A stretch of DNA of 40,446 bases from a candidate division TA06 bacterium JGI_Cruoil_03_38_101 (GTDB taxonomy: Bacteria > Hydrothermota > UBA3072): assembly GCA_002215665.1 (NCBI GenBank), contig NGFL01000023.1, forward strand, positions 24,329 to 64,774. Direction: 5' to 3'. Below are positions 19,038 to 28,760 of this stretch, piece after piece. The notes under the pieces are model-generated. The model saw nothing but the letters and a program-made list of their open reading frames with translations. It searched no databases and was not told the DNA's origin. Position 1 is the first letter of the stretch, and each line of letters starts with the position of its first letter. Made by a program: the position numbers and the translations under genes.

Positions 19038-20732
19038 ATGAGAGTTGGAAGAATTTTGCTAATAGAAGGTTGCATAAATCAGCAACAATTAAATCAAGCT
19101 CTGAGAAGACAGAGGAAAGAAGGTGGACGTTTGGGTTCAAACCTCATTGAATTGGGATATATTGATGAAGGGACATTAATTAAGGCTCTTGAAAAAAACA
19201 GAGAGGTAGAGGGTGTTGTTTTATCTGGTTATCCCTTTGAAAATAAAATTTTAGACTTACTTTCTCCTGATATTGCCAATGCTTATGGGGTTGTTCCATT
19301 AAAACTAGATGGCAATACATTGTACCTGGCAATGATAAACCCCAATGATATTCAAACTCAGGAGGATATTCGCTTTAGGACAGGTTATGAAGTAAAACCA
19401 TTAGTGGCTGCTGAAAAGTCAGTTAAAAGAGTCTTAAAAGAACACTATGAAACTAAAGCCCTTGAAGATGAGGTGGCTGAAGAAATGGGTCTCACAGAGG
19501 ATTCTTTGGAATTAGTAGAGGAGGAAGAGGAGGAGGAAGCCGTTTCAGAGCTTGCGGCGCAGATTGATTCTGGACCTGTAGTTCGATATGTTAATTATGT
19601 CTTAAAGGAGTCCGTAGAAGCAGGAGCTAGTGATGTGCACATTGAGTCGTTTGAAAAGGATGTCCGCGTTAGGATTCGTATTGACGGCATTCTCCATAAC
19701 TTTAAATCCCCACCCTGGAAGCTCAGGAAGGCTGTAATCTCCAGATTGAAAGTAATGTCGAATCTCAAAATACAGGAGAAAAGAAGGCCTCAGGATGGTA
19801 GATTTCAGGCTCGGATTGATGGAAGGAAGATCGATTTCAGGATTGCTACGGTCCCGACTGTCTTTGGAGAGAAAGTGGGAATTCGAATCCTTGACTCAGA
19901 GAGTATTGAGTTTGATCTTACCAAATTGGGCTTTGAAGAGGTTTCGTTAAAGGATACAATGAAGGCTATAAAGAAGCCCCATGGCATAATATTGGTAACA
20001 GGACCAACCAGCTCTGGGAAGACAACAACCCTTTATTCTATCTTACGAGAAATTAATAATATCGAGACAAATATTTCCACTGCTGAGGACCCGGTTGAAT
20101 ATACGCTTTTTGGAATTAATCAATTGCAAGTTCGAGAAGAAATAGGTCTTAATTTTGTCTCCGCTCTAAAGTCTTTCCTCAGGCAGGATCCAGATATAAT
20201 TATGGTCGGAGAAATCAGAGATAAGCCTACTGCAGATATCGCAATACGATCCGCTTTAACAGGTCATCTTGTTCTCTCTACAGTACATACAAACTCTGCT
20301 GCTGCCACAGTGACCCGCCTTACCAATATGGGAGTTGCCCCTTTTCTTCTGGCTTCCACTCTAGAACTAATTATATCTCAGAGATTGGTAAGGAAAATTT
20401 GCTCCCATTGTAAAGAGCCTCTGAAAATTTCCGATGAAGAGATTCTGAGAATGGGCTTTCATCCAGAGGTTTTTGCCGGTAAAGAACTCTCCCATGGAAG
20501 AGGTTGTGAATATTGTATGGGAACTGGCTATAAAGGGAGAGTTGGTCTATTCGAGACTCTACCGATGAGTTCTGAGATTAGAAAAATGATTATTGATGAA
20601 GCTACATCAGACGATATTGAAGCCTGGGCGATAAAGAAAGGAATGAATACTCTTCGCCAAGAGGGAATAAAAAAGGTGCTCAAAGGCATAACTACTCTTG
20701 ATGAGGTAAAAAAAGAAACACAGGTGAGGTAA
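19038..20732 (+). CDS. pilB: Type IV pilus assembly ATPase PilB-like (MshEN domain + GspE/PilB ATPase), copy 1
   Basis: MRVGRILLIEGCINQQQLNQALRRQRKEGGRLG...; GPTSSGKTT Walker A; GEIRDKPTADIAIRSALTGHLVLSTVHTN; zinc motif CSHC...CEYC. The track start at 19002 is the -35 box itself. Confidence 0.93.
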   Translation: MRVGRILLIEGCINQQQLNQALRRQRKEGGRLGSNLIELGYIDEGTLIKALEKNREVEGVVLSGYPFENKILDLLSPDIANAYGVVPLKLDGNTLYLAMINPNDIQTQEDIRFRTGYEVKPLVAAEKSVKRVLKEHYETKALEDEVAEEMGLTEDSLELVEEEEEEEAVSELAAQIDSGPVVRYVNYVLKESVEAGASDVHIESFEKDVRVRIRIDGILHNFKSPPWKLRKAVISRLKVMSNLKIQEKRRPQDGRFQARIDGRKIDFRIATVPTVFGEKVGIRILDSESIEFDLTKLGFEEVSLKDTMKAIKKPHGIILVTGPTSSGKTTTLYSILREINNIETNISTAEDPVEYTLFGINQLQVREEIGLNFVSALKSFLRQDPDIIMVGEIRDKPTADIAIRSALTGHLVLSTVHTNSAAATVTRLTNMGVAPFLLASTLELIISQRLVRKICSHCKEPLKISDEEILRMGFHPEVFAGKELSHGRGCEYCMGTGYKGRVGLFETLPMSSEIRKMIIDEATSDDIEAWAIKKGMNTLRQEGIKKVLKGITTLDEVKKETQVR

Positions 20733-20733
20733 A

Positions 20734-22461
20734 ATGAGGAAACTCGGACAGATTTTAATCCAAGCTGGTAAGATAACTCCCGAACAATTAGCTACAGCTT
20801 TAAAGAAACAAAAGACGGAAGAAAAAAAACTGGGAACGATTCTTATTGAGGAAGGGTATATTTCCGAACAAGAACTTGCAAAAACCCTAAGCCAAAAATT
20901 TCGTGTATCATCAATTGATATAAAACCTGAAAATGTTGATACAAAACCAATTGAGCTAATCCCTTCTTATATGGCACAGAAGTTTCAGATATTCCCTATT
21001 AATAGAAGAGGAAGAAAGTTGATCCTTGGAATGGTAAATCCTGCAGATCTGGAAGCAATAGAAGCTGTGGAATTTAAGACCGGATTTAAAGTTGAACCTT
21101 TAGTTGTTAATTATTATACCATGAAGAAATTATTGGAAAAGTATTACCCCCTAACAGAAAAAGTGGAAAAGGGCAAAGAGAAGGAAGAGGAATTTGAGTT
21201 CGGTAAGGATGGCCTGGAGGACATTTTCGTAAAAGAAGAAGAAAAAGAGGAAGAAGAGCTTTGGAGGGAAGAATCTAGAGAGAAACCAGTGATAAAGCTG
21301 GTTAATTATCTTATTGCATCCGCTGTCAAAAAAGGAGCCTCAGATATACATATAGAGACATATGAGGGAACTTTGAGAGTTCGATTCAGGATTGATGGTG
21401 TACTCCAGCAGGTAGCAGAACCCCCTTATAGATTGAAGGGCGCTATAGCCACAAGAGTAAAGATAATGACAGGCACAATGGATGCATCAGAAAGGAGGCT
21501 TACACAGGACGGAAGAATAAAGATAAGAGTCGATGGAAAACCAATAGATATTCGTGTTAGCATAATTCCGACTGTGTTTGGGGAAAAGGTGGTGATGAGG
21601 ATCCTGGATCCTTCTTCCCTAATGCTTAATATGGAGCTCCTTGGATTTGAGGCCAAAGCTCTAAAGAGATTCCGTGATTCAATTTATAAGCCATACGGTC
21701 TTATCCTTGTCACTGGACCTACAGGAAGCGGCAAATCCACAACTTTGTATTCTGCCCTCTCATCATTAAACTCTCCGGAGATTAATATTATGACCGTGGA
21801 GAACCCTGTGGAGTACAATATAAATGGTATAAACCAAGTTCAGGTTAATCCAGATATAGGTTTTGATTTTGCTGTGGCTTTGAGAGCATTTCTCAGACAA
21901 TCACCCAATGTCATATTAGTTGGGGAGATTAGGGAAATCGATACAGCAACGATTGCAATTAGGGCAGCCCTCACCGGTCATCTTGTCCTCTCAACCCTTC
22001 ACACAAATGATGCACCCAGTGCCGTAAACCGATTGGTTGATATCGGGGTAAAACCTTTTCTTATTGCGAGTTCATTGAACCTAATTCAGGCGCAGAGGCT
22101 TCTCAGGAAAGTCTGCAAAAATTGTAGAAAAAAAATAAAGCCAAGTGATACTGATAAGCTCAGGATTTTGGAGGAAATAGGCTTGAGTAAGGAAGAAATA
22201 AGAAATAATGAGTTCTACACTGCAGGAGAGGGATGCCCAGAATGCAATTCATCAGGTTATAAAGGTAGAATCGCCATAACAGAAGTGATGCCCATTTCAA
22301 TGGACTTAAGGAAGATGATTCTTGAGGGCGTCTCTGCAGATGAATTGAGAGAAAAAGCTCATGATGAAGGAATGCAAACTCTTAGAGAAGATGGGTTGGT
22401 TAAATTAAAGAAAGGGATAACCACTCCCGAAGAAATTCTGAGAGTAACGGTTGAGCCATAA
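20734..22461 (+). CDS. pilB: Type IV pilus assembly ATPase PilB-like, copy 2
   Basis: MshEN N-terminus, GPTGSGKST Walker A, GEIREIDTATIAIRAALTGHLVLSTLHTN, zinc motif CKNC...CPEC. Confidence 0.93.
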   Translation: MRKLGQILIQAGKITPEQLATALKKQKTEEKKLGTILIEEGYISEQELAKTLSQKFRVSSIDIKPENVDTKPIELIPSYMAQKFQIFPINRRGRKLILGMVNPADLEAIEAVEFKTGFKVEPLVVNYYTMKKLLEKYYPLTEKVEKGKEKEEEFEFGKDGLEDIFVKEEEKEEEELWREESREKPVIKLVNYLIASAVKKGASDIHIETYEGTLRVRFRIDGVLQQVAEPPYRLKGAIATRVKIMTGTMDASERRLTQDGRIKIRVDGKPIDIRVSIIPTVFGEKVVMRILDPSSLMLNMELLGFEAKALKRFRDSIYKPYGLILVTGPTGSGKSTTLYSALSSLNSPEINIMTVENPVEYNINGINQVQVNPDIGFDFAVALRAFLRQSPNVILVGEIREIDTATIAIRAALTGHLVLSTLHTNDAPSAVNRLVDIGVKPFLIASSLNLIQAQRLLRKVCKNCRKKIKPSDTDKLRILEEIGLSKEEIRNNEFYTAGEGCPECNSSGYKGRIAITEVMPISMDLRKMILEGVSADELREKAHDEGMQTLREDGLVKLKKGITTPEEILRVTVEP

Positions 22462-22481
22462 AATAAAAGGAGGAGATCTTT

Positions 22482-23558
22482 ATGGATTATGATATGAAGG
22501 ATTTATTAGAAGAAATTATAAAAAGAGGTGCTACTGATCTCCATCTTACAGTAGCAGCACCTCCAATGTTCAGGAAAGATGGAAGATTAGAACCCTCTAA
22601 TTATGATCCCCTTTCTCCAGGGCAAGTAGAAAAACTGGTCTATTCGATTCTGAACGATGAACAAAAGAAGAAATTCGAGATGACAAAGGAGCTCGATCTG
22701 AGTTTTGGGGTTCCTGGTCTCTCTCGTTTCAGGGCGAATGTCTTCCATCAGAGGGGTCAAGTTGCCTGTGCAATACGCACGATTCCATTTAAAATTAGAT
22801 CTTTTAAACAACTGGGGCTTCCTCCTGTAATTGCGGAAATGGCAAATAAACAGAAAGGCCTTGTCCTTGTCACCGGTCCTACAGGTTGTGGAAAATCCAC
22901 TACCCTTGCCGCTATTATAGACAAAATAGACCAGGAGAGAAAGGTTCATATTGTGACAATAGAAGATCCCATTGAATATCTTTTTAAGCATAAAAGAGCA
23001 ATAGTAAACCAGAGACAGATTGGTTCAGATACTGATAAATTCAGTACAGCCCTAAAATATATTCTAAGACAAGATCCTGATGTGGTGATGATAGGAGAGA
23101 TGAGAGATCGGGAAACAATGGAAGCAGCATTAAATGTTGCTGAGACCGGTCACTTAACTCTCGCTACTCTTCATACGAATTCTGCTGCGGAATCGATTTC
23201 AAGGATTGTTGATACATTCTCGCCCGAAAGGCATTCTCAGGTTCGTGCTCAAATATCTTTCGTGATTGTGGGCATTATAACTCAGAGTCTAATACCCAAA
23301 ATTTCTGGGGGAAGGGCTCTTGCTGTGGAGATACTTTATGGGACGCCTGCCGTAAAGGCCTTAATAAGAGATGGAAGAGGACATCAGATATATTCCCATC
23401 TTCAAGCAGGTTTTAAATATGGTATGGTCACTATGAACCAGTCACTTTATAAGTTATATATGGAACATCAGATTTCTCTGAGTGATGCAATGACCTATTC
23501 CAGGCTACCAAAAGAGCTGGAAGAAATGATTCAGAAAAAAGTATTAATTTTGCATTAA
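22482..23558 (+). CDS. pilT: Twitching motility ATPase PilT
   Basis: GATDLHLTVAAPPMFRKDGRL, GPTGCGKSTT, GEMRDRETMEAALNVAETGHLTLATLHTNSA. Confidence 0.95.
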   Translation: MDYDMKDLLEEIIKRGATDLHLTVAAPPMFRKDGRLEPSNYDPLSPGQVEKLVYSILNDEQKKKFEMTKELDLSFGVPGLSRFRANVFHQRGQVACAIRTIPFKIRSFKQLGLPPVIAEMANKQKGLVLVTGPTGCGKSTTLAAIIDKIDQERKVHIVTIEDPIEYLFKHKRAIVNQRQIGSDTDKFSTALKYILRQDPDVVMIGEMRDRETMEAALNVAETGHLTLATLHTNSAAESISRIVDTFSPERHSQVRAQISFVIVGIITQSLIPKISGGRALAVEILYGTPAVKALIRDGRGHQIYSHLQAGFKYGMVTMNQSLYKLYMEHQISLSDAMTYSRLPKELEEMIQKKVLILH

Positions 23559-23569
23559 GGAGGTAACAA

Positions 23570-24778
23570 ATGCCTATTTATTTATGGAAAGGCAGGACAC
23601 CAAGTGGATCAATCGAAAGTGGAGAGATAGTAGCAACTAATCCTACAGAGGTTCATCGGATACTTAGAGAACGAAAAGTTGTCCCGACTTCTGTCCGTTC
23701 GAAACCAAAAGAAATAACTCTACCCTTTTTAAAAGGAAGGGTTTCAAGTAGAGATATCTCTGTTTTTACAAGGCAGTTTTCTGTAATGATAAACGCGGGT
23801 TTGCCTTTGATAAAGTGCCTTGATATCCAGGTACAACAGGTTCAATCAGAGAAGTTTAAAGAAATACTTAGGGGTCTTATCTCTTCTGTAGAGGGTGGTT
23901 CGACCCTGGCTGATGCTCTCCGCAAGTATAAAGATACTTTTGGAGACCTCTATATTAACATGGTGGAGGCTGGAGAAAAAGGCGGTTCACTTGCATCGAT
24001 CCTTGCTCGACTTGCTGAATACCTTGAAAAGGCGGATGAAATAAAAAGAAAGATCAAGGGGGCGATGATTTACCCTGCAATGATTCTTCTTGTTGCTATC
24101 CTCGCTGTTGCTGTTTTGCTACTGTTTGTTATTCCTACTTTTTCACAGATGTATGCCGGGATTGGATCTCAGTTACCAGGTGCTACGAGGATGGTAATTG
24201 CTCTGAGTAACTTTCTGAAAAAAAATATAGTTTTTATAGTAGGAATCCTGGTTGGCTTAGCAATAGCTGTTCGATATTACTATCGCACTGAGCAAGGACA
24301 TCTCCAGATTGACAGATTCATTATAAAGGTCCCAATATTTGGGACACTTATAAAGAAACAGGCAATCTCAAGGTTTTCACGGACTCTTTCGACGCTTATC
24401 GCAAGCGGCGTCAATATCTTGGATGCCCTTGAGATAACTTCTGGAACAACAGGAAATAAAGTGGTTGAGAATGCAATATTGCGGTCTCGGACTTCAATTG
24501 CTCAAGGTGAATCCATAGCCGAACCTTTAAGCAAGGAAAAGGCTATTTTTCCTCCTATGGTGGTCCAGATGATAACCGTCGGAGAGCAAACCGGAGGTCT
24601 TGATGAAATGTTGGCAAAGGTCGCTGACTTCTATGACGATGAAGTGGATCAAGCAGTAGAAAACCTGATGAGTGCACTTGAACCAGTAGTTCTTCTTTTC
24701 CTTGCTGTTATTATCGGTGGTATGGTTGTGGCAATGTACCTCCCGATCTTCAAGTTAGCTTCCCAATTCACAGCATGA
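23570..24778 (+). CDS. pilC: Type IV pilus inner membrane platform protein PilC (GspF family)
   Basis: FTRQFSVMINAGLPL, two GspF domains, C-terminal LEPVVLLFLAVIIGGMVVAMYLPIF. Confidence 0.95.
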   Translation: MPIYLWKGRTPSGSIESGEIVATNPTEVHRILRERKVVPTSVRSKPKEITLPFLKGRVSSRDISVFTRQFSVMINAGLPLIKCLDIQVQQVQSEKFKEILRGLISSVEGGSTLADALRKYKDTFGDLYINMVEAGEKGGSLASILARLAEYLEKADEIKRKIKGAMIYPAMILLVAILAVAVLLLFVIPTFSQMYAGIGSQLPGATRMVIALSNFLKKNIVFIVGILVGLAIAVRYYYRTEQGHLQIDRFIIKVPIFGTLIKKQAISRFSRTLSTLIASGVNILDALEITSGTTGNKVVENAILRSRTSIAQGESIAEPLSKEKAIFPPMVVQMITVGEQTGGLDEMLAKVADFYDDEVDQAVENLMSALEPVVLLFLAVIIGGMVVAMYLPIFKLASQFTA

Positions 24779-26286
24779 TAAAAACCCGGGTGAATCACTT
24801 TAGGAGGTATTTCCTATATCGCTCTGTTCTCTTTATTACTCTTCTTGGAATTACTCTATTCTTCCTAAAACAAAGTGAAGGGTTAGTTCCTCTTCTTATA
24901 CTTACTTCTGTTTTCATTATAGATGAGATCCTTGTCTATTTCTTTCAGAAGGGGGTCTATCTTTTCAACATTCTGATTGATTTTGCATATCTTTCCATAT
25001 TCATTGTTTTTACAGGTGGCTCTTTAAGCCCATTTGTTCCCTTCTACCTCCCCCTCATCGTCCTTGGCGCTTACCTTTTTTTTCCTCTGGATTCCTTTAT
25101 AATCGCTGGTTGTTCTGCTGCGTTCTACGGGGTAATCTCCCTTGTTCTTGCCGGGCGTATTCCAGATAGTCTTCTCTTAATTGAAGTGCCAGAGATTCCC
25201 TCTCTTCCTGAGGCTTTACTTGGGTTTATAGTCTATTCCTTATCTTTCCTATTTACTGCAGCACTCTCTTCTTTTATTATTCAGAGATTCAGGAAGGAAA
25301 ATGTCCGTTTGAGGGTTACCACTTCGGACATATTAGAAGCGATTGATTATGGAATTATAACAGTAAATGAAGATGGGAATATTGCATGGAGTAATTCAAA
25401 GGCTGCTTCCATTCTTGGAGGAAAACTTCCATCAAATGAAAATCTTTCAAAGATTGTTCATAATGAGTTCTTAGAGCCTATGAGTAAGATATTAAAAAGA
25501 GAAAAGAAAGAAGTAGAGCTTCGAGTTGAGGATAAAGTATACAAGATTAGAGGCAATGATTTATTTGATGGTGAAGGTACAATTTTAATGATCAACGATA
25601 TAACTAAAGAAAAGGAAATGGAGAGGAAGATGCAGATGCAGGAAAAGTTAGTCACCCTCGGGCAGTTTGCAGCAAACCTTGCTCATGGAGTTCGAAATCC
25701 AGTATCTTCAATAAGGGCTTCTGCAGAATTAATTGATACAAAAGTGCAAAATCCAAAAAAAACTAATCGACTCAGAGAGTTAATTATTGAAGAATCCGAC
25801 CATCTGGAGAACCTAGTAAATAACTTTCTGGACTTTACAAGAAATTTTAAATTAAAAAAGGAAGAGATCAACCTTCATAGTCTCACGAATGAAGTGATTC
25901 CGAGCCTTAAGAGAAGTAAATATTTTCATGATAAGGTTCGAATCATTAACAAGATTGACAAAGGTTTAAAGATAAAAGGGGATTATACTCTCCTTAAAAA
26001 TGTTCTGATTAACCTTGGAACGAATTCCTTGAAGGCTATGCGAGATGGAGGAAATCTTATCTTTGATGTTACCATGAACGAAAAAATTACAATTGTAATT
26101 GAAGATACAGGTTGCGGGATAAAAAAGGAAGATTTAGATAGGATTTTCTCACCCTTCTATTCTAGTTTTAATGATGGATTCGGGTTTGGGTTATCTATAG
26201 TCAAGAAGATAGTTCGGTTACATAATTGGGATATAAAAGCCGAGAGTAAGTTGGGTGGGGGTACAAAATTCAGGATTATCCTATGA
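24775..26286 (+). CDS. pilS: Sensor histidine kinase, PilS-like (TM domain, PAS, HisKA, HATPase)
   Basis: NLAHGVRNPVSSIRASAEL phosphoacceptor region, IEDTGCGIKKEDLDRIFSPFYSS; ATGA overlap with pilC. Confidence 0.88.
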   Translation: MIKTRVNHFRRYFLYRSVLFITLLGITLFFLKQSEGLVPLLILTSVFIIDEILVYFFQKGVYLFNILIDFAYLSIFIVFTGGSLSPFVPFYLPLIVLGAYLFFPLDSFIIAGCSAAFYGVISLVLAGRIPDSLLLIEVPEIPSLPEALLGFIVYSLSFLFTAALSSFIIQRFRKENVRLRVTTSDILEAIDYGIITVNEDGNIAWSNSKAASILGGKLPSNENLSKIVHNEFLEPMSKILKREKKEVELRVEDKVYKIRGNDLFDGEGTILMINDITKEKEMERKMQMQEKLVTLGQFAANLAHGVRNPVSSIRASAELIDTKVQNPKKTNRLRELIIEESDHLENLVNNFLDFTRNFKLKKEEINLHSLTNEVIPSLKRSKYFHDKVRIINKIDKGLKIKGDYTLLKNVLINLGTNSLKAMRDGGNLIFDVTMNEKITIVIEDTGCGIKKEDLDRIFSPFYSSFNDGFGFGLSIVKKIVRLHNWDIKAESKLGGGTKFRIIL

Positions 26287-27605
26287 AAATGAGAATACTC
26301 GTTATAGATGATGAAAAGTATCTACTTGAAGTAATAATGATGGGTCTAGAGGAAGAAGGCTACAGGGTTGATGGGTTTTCCAATCCAAATGAGGCTCTGG
26401 AAAAATTTAAAGAAAATCCCTATGACGCTGTAATAACTGATATCAGAATGCCAGAAATCTCCGGTCTTGAAGTTTTAAGGCGCTGCAAGGAGGTCTCCCC
26501 CGAGACAGCGGTTTTATTAATAACGGCATACTCTTCAATTGATTCGGCAATTGAAGCTATTCGAAGCAATGCCTCTGATTACATTAGAAAGCCTTTCAGG
26601 ATGAAAGAGTTGGTATTAAGGCTGAAGGCAGCATTGAAAAAGGCAAGAATAGAAGAGATGATAGGAAATCTGCAAGAAGAGAAACTTGAAGAGTTTAAAA
26701 TAATCGGAAAGAATTTAAAAGTAGCGGAGATAAGAAGCAAGATAAAAAAAGTTGCCCCAACCACTTCTCCCGTGTTTATCATTGGTGAAAGTGGAACCGG
26801 AAAGGAATTGGTCGCGAATCTCATCCATTACAATTCAGGTAGATCAGGGAAGTTTGTTCCTGTAAATTGCTCTGCTTTTCCCTCTGATTTACTTGAATCA
26901 GAACTATTCGGATATAAGAAAGGGGCATTTACAGGAGCGGACAAGGATAAAGAAGGCTTATTTAAAGCTGCAAATAGAGGAACCCTTTTTTTTGATGAAA
27001 TAAGTACTCTCCCACTAGAGCTACAGCCAAAGCTCCTTCGTGCAATCCAGACGATGAAGTTTACCCCTCTTGGCAGCACCAAAGAGGAAGAAGTAAATGT
27101 GCGAATAGTAAGTGCTACAAATAGAGGTATTGAAGAACTCGTTGAAAAAGGAGATTTTAGAGAAGATCTATACTACCGTTTGAATGTCATACCTATCGAA
27201 ATACTGCCTCTACGGGAGAGGAAAGAAGATATTCCTTTATTAATCCAGCATTTTACCAAAAAAATATCCAGAAGGTTAAATATTAAAGAGAAGAAATTTA
27301 CAGATAGAGCAGTAAAAAAACTTATGAACTATGAATGGAAAGGAAATGTCAGAGAGTTAGAGAACCTCCTTGAGAGAATTATGGTCTTAGAAGATTCGCT
27401 CATAATTGATGAAGATTCAATTCCAGATGTAGAAAAAGGAAAAAAGGGAACTAAGACCCTAAATCTCGAAGAACTTGAGAGGAAAACAATTTTAAGGGCT
27501 CTTGAAATCTCAAATAATGATAAGAATGAGACTGCCGGCCTTTTGGGTATCCATCTTTCAACTCTGTATCGAAAGATAAAGAAACTGAATATAGACATTC
27601 CTTGA
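26283..27605 (+). CDS. pilR: Sigma-54-dependent response regulator, PilR/NtrC-like
   Basis: Receiver domain ITDIRMPEISGLEVL, AAA+ GESGTGKELVANLIH, GAFTGAD, C-terminal Fis-type HTH. Confidence 0.92.
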   Translation: MKMRILVIDDEKYLLEVIMMGLEEEGYRVDGFSNPNEALEKFKENPYDAVITDIRMPEISGLEVLRRCKEVSPETAVLLITAYSSIDSAIEAIRSNASDYIRKPFRMKELVLRLKAALKKARIEEMIGNLQEEKLEEFKIIGKNLKVAEIRSKIKKVAPTTSPVFIIGESGTGKELVANLIHYNSGRSGKFVPVNCSAFPSDLLESELFGYKKGAFTGADKDKEGLFKAANRGTLFFDEISTLPLELQPKLLRAIQTMKFTPLGSTKEEEVNVRIVSATNRGIEELVEKGDFREDLYYRLNVIPIEILPLRERKEDIPLLIQHFTKKISRRLNIKEKKFTDRAVKKLMNYEWKGNVRELENLLERIMVLEDSLIIDEDSIPDVEKGKKGTKTLNLEELERKTILRALEISNNDKNETAGLLGIHLSTLYRKIKKLNIDIP

Positions 27606-27629
27606 CATTTCGCTGAACTTAGTTAAATT
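27602..27629 (+). promoter_or_regulatory. Promoter of the GWxTD gene pair
   Basis: TTGACA (27602-27607)-N16-TAAATT (27624-27629), 6 nt before ATG 27636; sequence closely resembles the pilus operon promoter. Confidence 0.6.
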
Positions 27630-27635
27630 ATAGTT

Positions 27636-28760
27636 ATGATAGTTATTTTCTTGATTTTATCAACTATTAATGTTGATTTCGAAGTCGAAAGAGATACTTC
27701 TCTAATACCTTATATTTACGTCAATTATAGGATCTCTTATTCGGAGATTGTTTTCTATAAAAAGGACACTATTTATGAGGCTGAATATCTCAATTCACTA
27801 ATTATCAGAAAGGATAAAGAACAGGTAGGGGGTCAGACTCAGAGGAGAAAAGTTAGTGTTAGGGATTACTCCAAGACTATTTCTCATGATGAATTCACTT
27901 CAGGACAGATAAAACAGAAACTTTCTAATGGCAAAGTTAAGGTAATTTTTTACACCTGGGATCTGAACTCAGAGAGACGATGGAAAAGAGAAAGGGAGAT
28001 TGAAATTATAGAACTATCCCCAACTGATATTGGCTCTATTCGTTGGCTTTCAGGGCCATCCCGTAGTGTATCTTCAGAGGATACCATAAAAATCAAAATG
28101 AGTTTATTTAATTCTGAAGGGAACGGTGTAAATTTATCCTATCTTTTCAGCAGTGAAACCGGGAGTATTCTTTATAAGACTGATACAGTTCTTAAAGGAA
28201 AAAAGAAATACCTTGCATACATTAAATTTCCAGGAAATAGATTTCCAGAGAACCGTTATACATTTGAGGCTCGTCTGAGTAAGATTGGGAGCAAAGAAGT
28301 CCATAAAAGAACTCTTCAATTTGAGGTTCAAAAACCTTTTTTCCGGTCAAAAAGGTTTATTGAAAGAGTAAGGCAACTTTTGTATATAGGAACATCAAAA
28401 GAAATAAATGGAATGCTCGATGCACCCATTGAAGAGAGGAAAGAACTCTGGGATGAGTTCTGGAGAAAGAGAGATCCCACCAGCGGCGATGAAGAAAATG
28501 AAGTCAGGGATGAGTATTTCAGAAGAGTGGATTATGCTAACGCACGCTTTTCTGGTCTCATGGATGGGTGGAGGAGCGATAGAGGGAAGGTTTATATAAT
28601 CTTGGGTCCTCCGGATTATATAGAACGGCATCCCTTTGAATTATGGAGTAAAGCTTATGAGATATGGTATTATGATGAAAAAGGCTATCAATTGATTTTT
28701 GTTGAGAGGTATAGTATTGGAGAATATGAGTTAATAAATCCTTCAAGAGAAGTTCTGTGA
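27636..28760 (+). CDS. GWxTD domain-containing protein, copy 1
   Basis: LWDEFWRKRDPTSGDEENEVRDEYFRRVDYANARFSGLMDGWRSDRGKVYIILGPPDYIERHPFE...YEIWYY. Confidence 0.85.
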   Translation: MIVIFLILSTINVDFEVERDTSLIPYIYVNYRISYSEIVFYKKDTIYEAEYLNSLIIRKDKEQVGGQTQRRKVSVRDYSKTISHDEFTSGQIKQKLSNGKVKVIFYTWDLNSERRWKREREIEIIELSPTDIGSIRWLSGPSRSVSSEDTIKIKMSLFNSEGNGVNLSYLFSSETGSILYKTDTVLKGKKKYLAYIKFPGNRFPENRYTFEARLSKIGSKEVHKRTLQFEVQKPFFRSKRFIERVRQLLYIGTSKEINGMLDAPIEERKELWDEFWRKRDPTSGDEENEVRDEYFRRVDYANARFSGLMDGWRSDRGKVYIILGPPDYIERHPFELWSKAYEIWYYDEKGYQLIFVERYSIGEYELINPSREVL

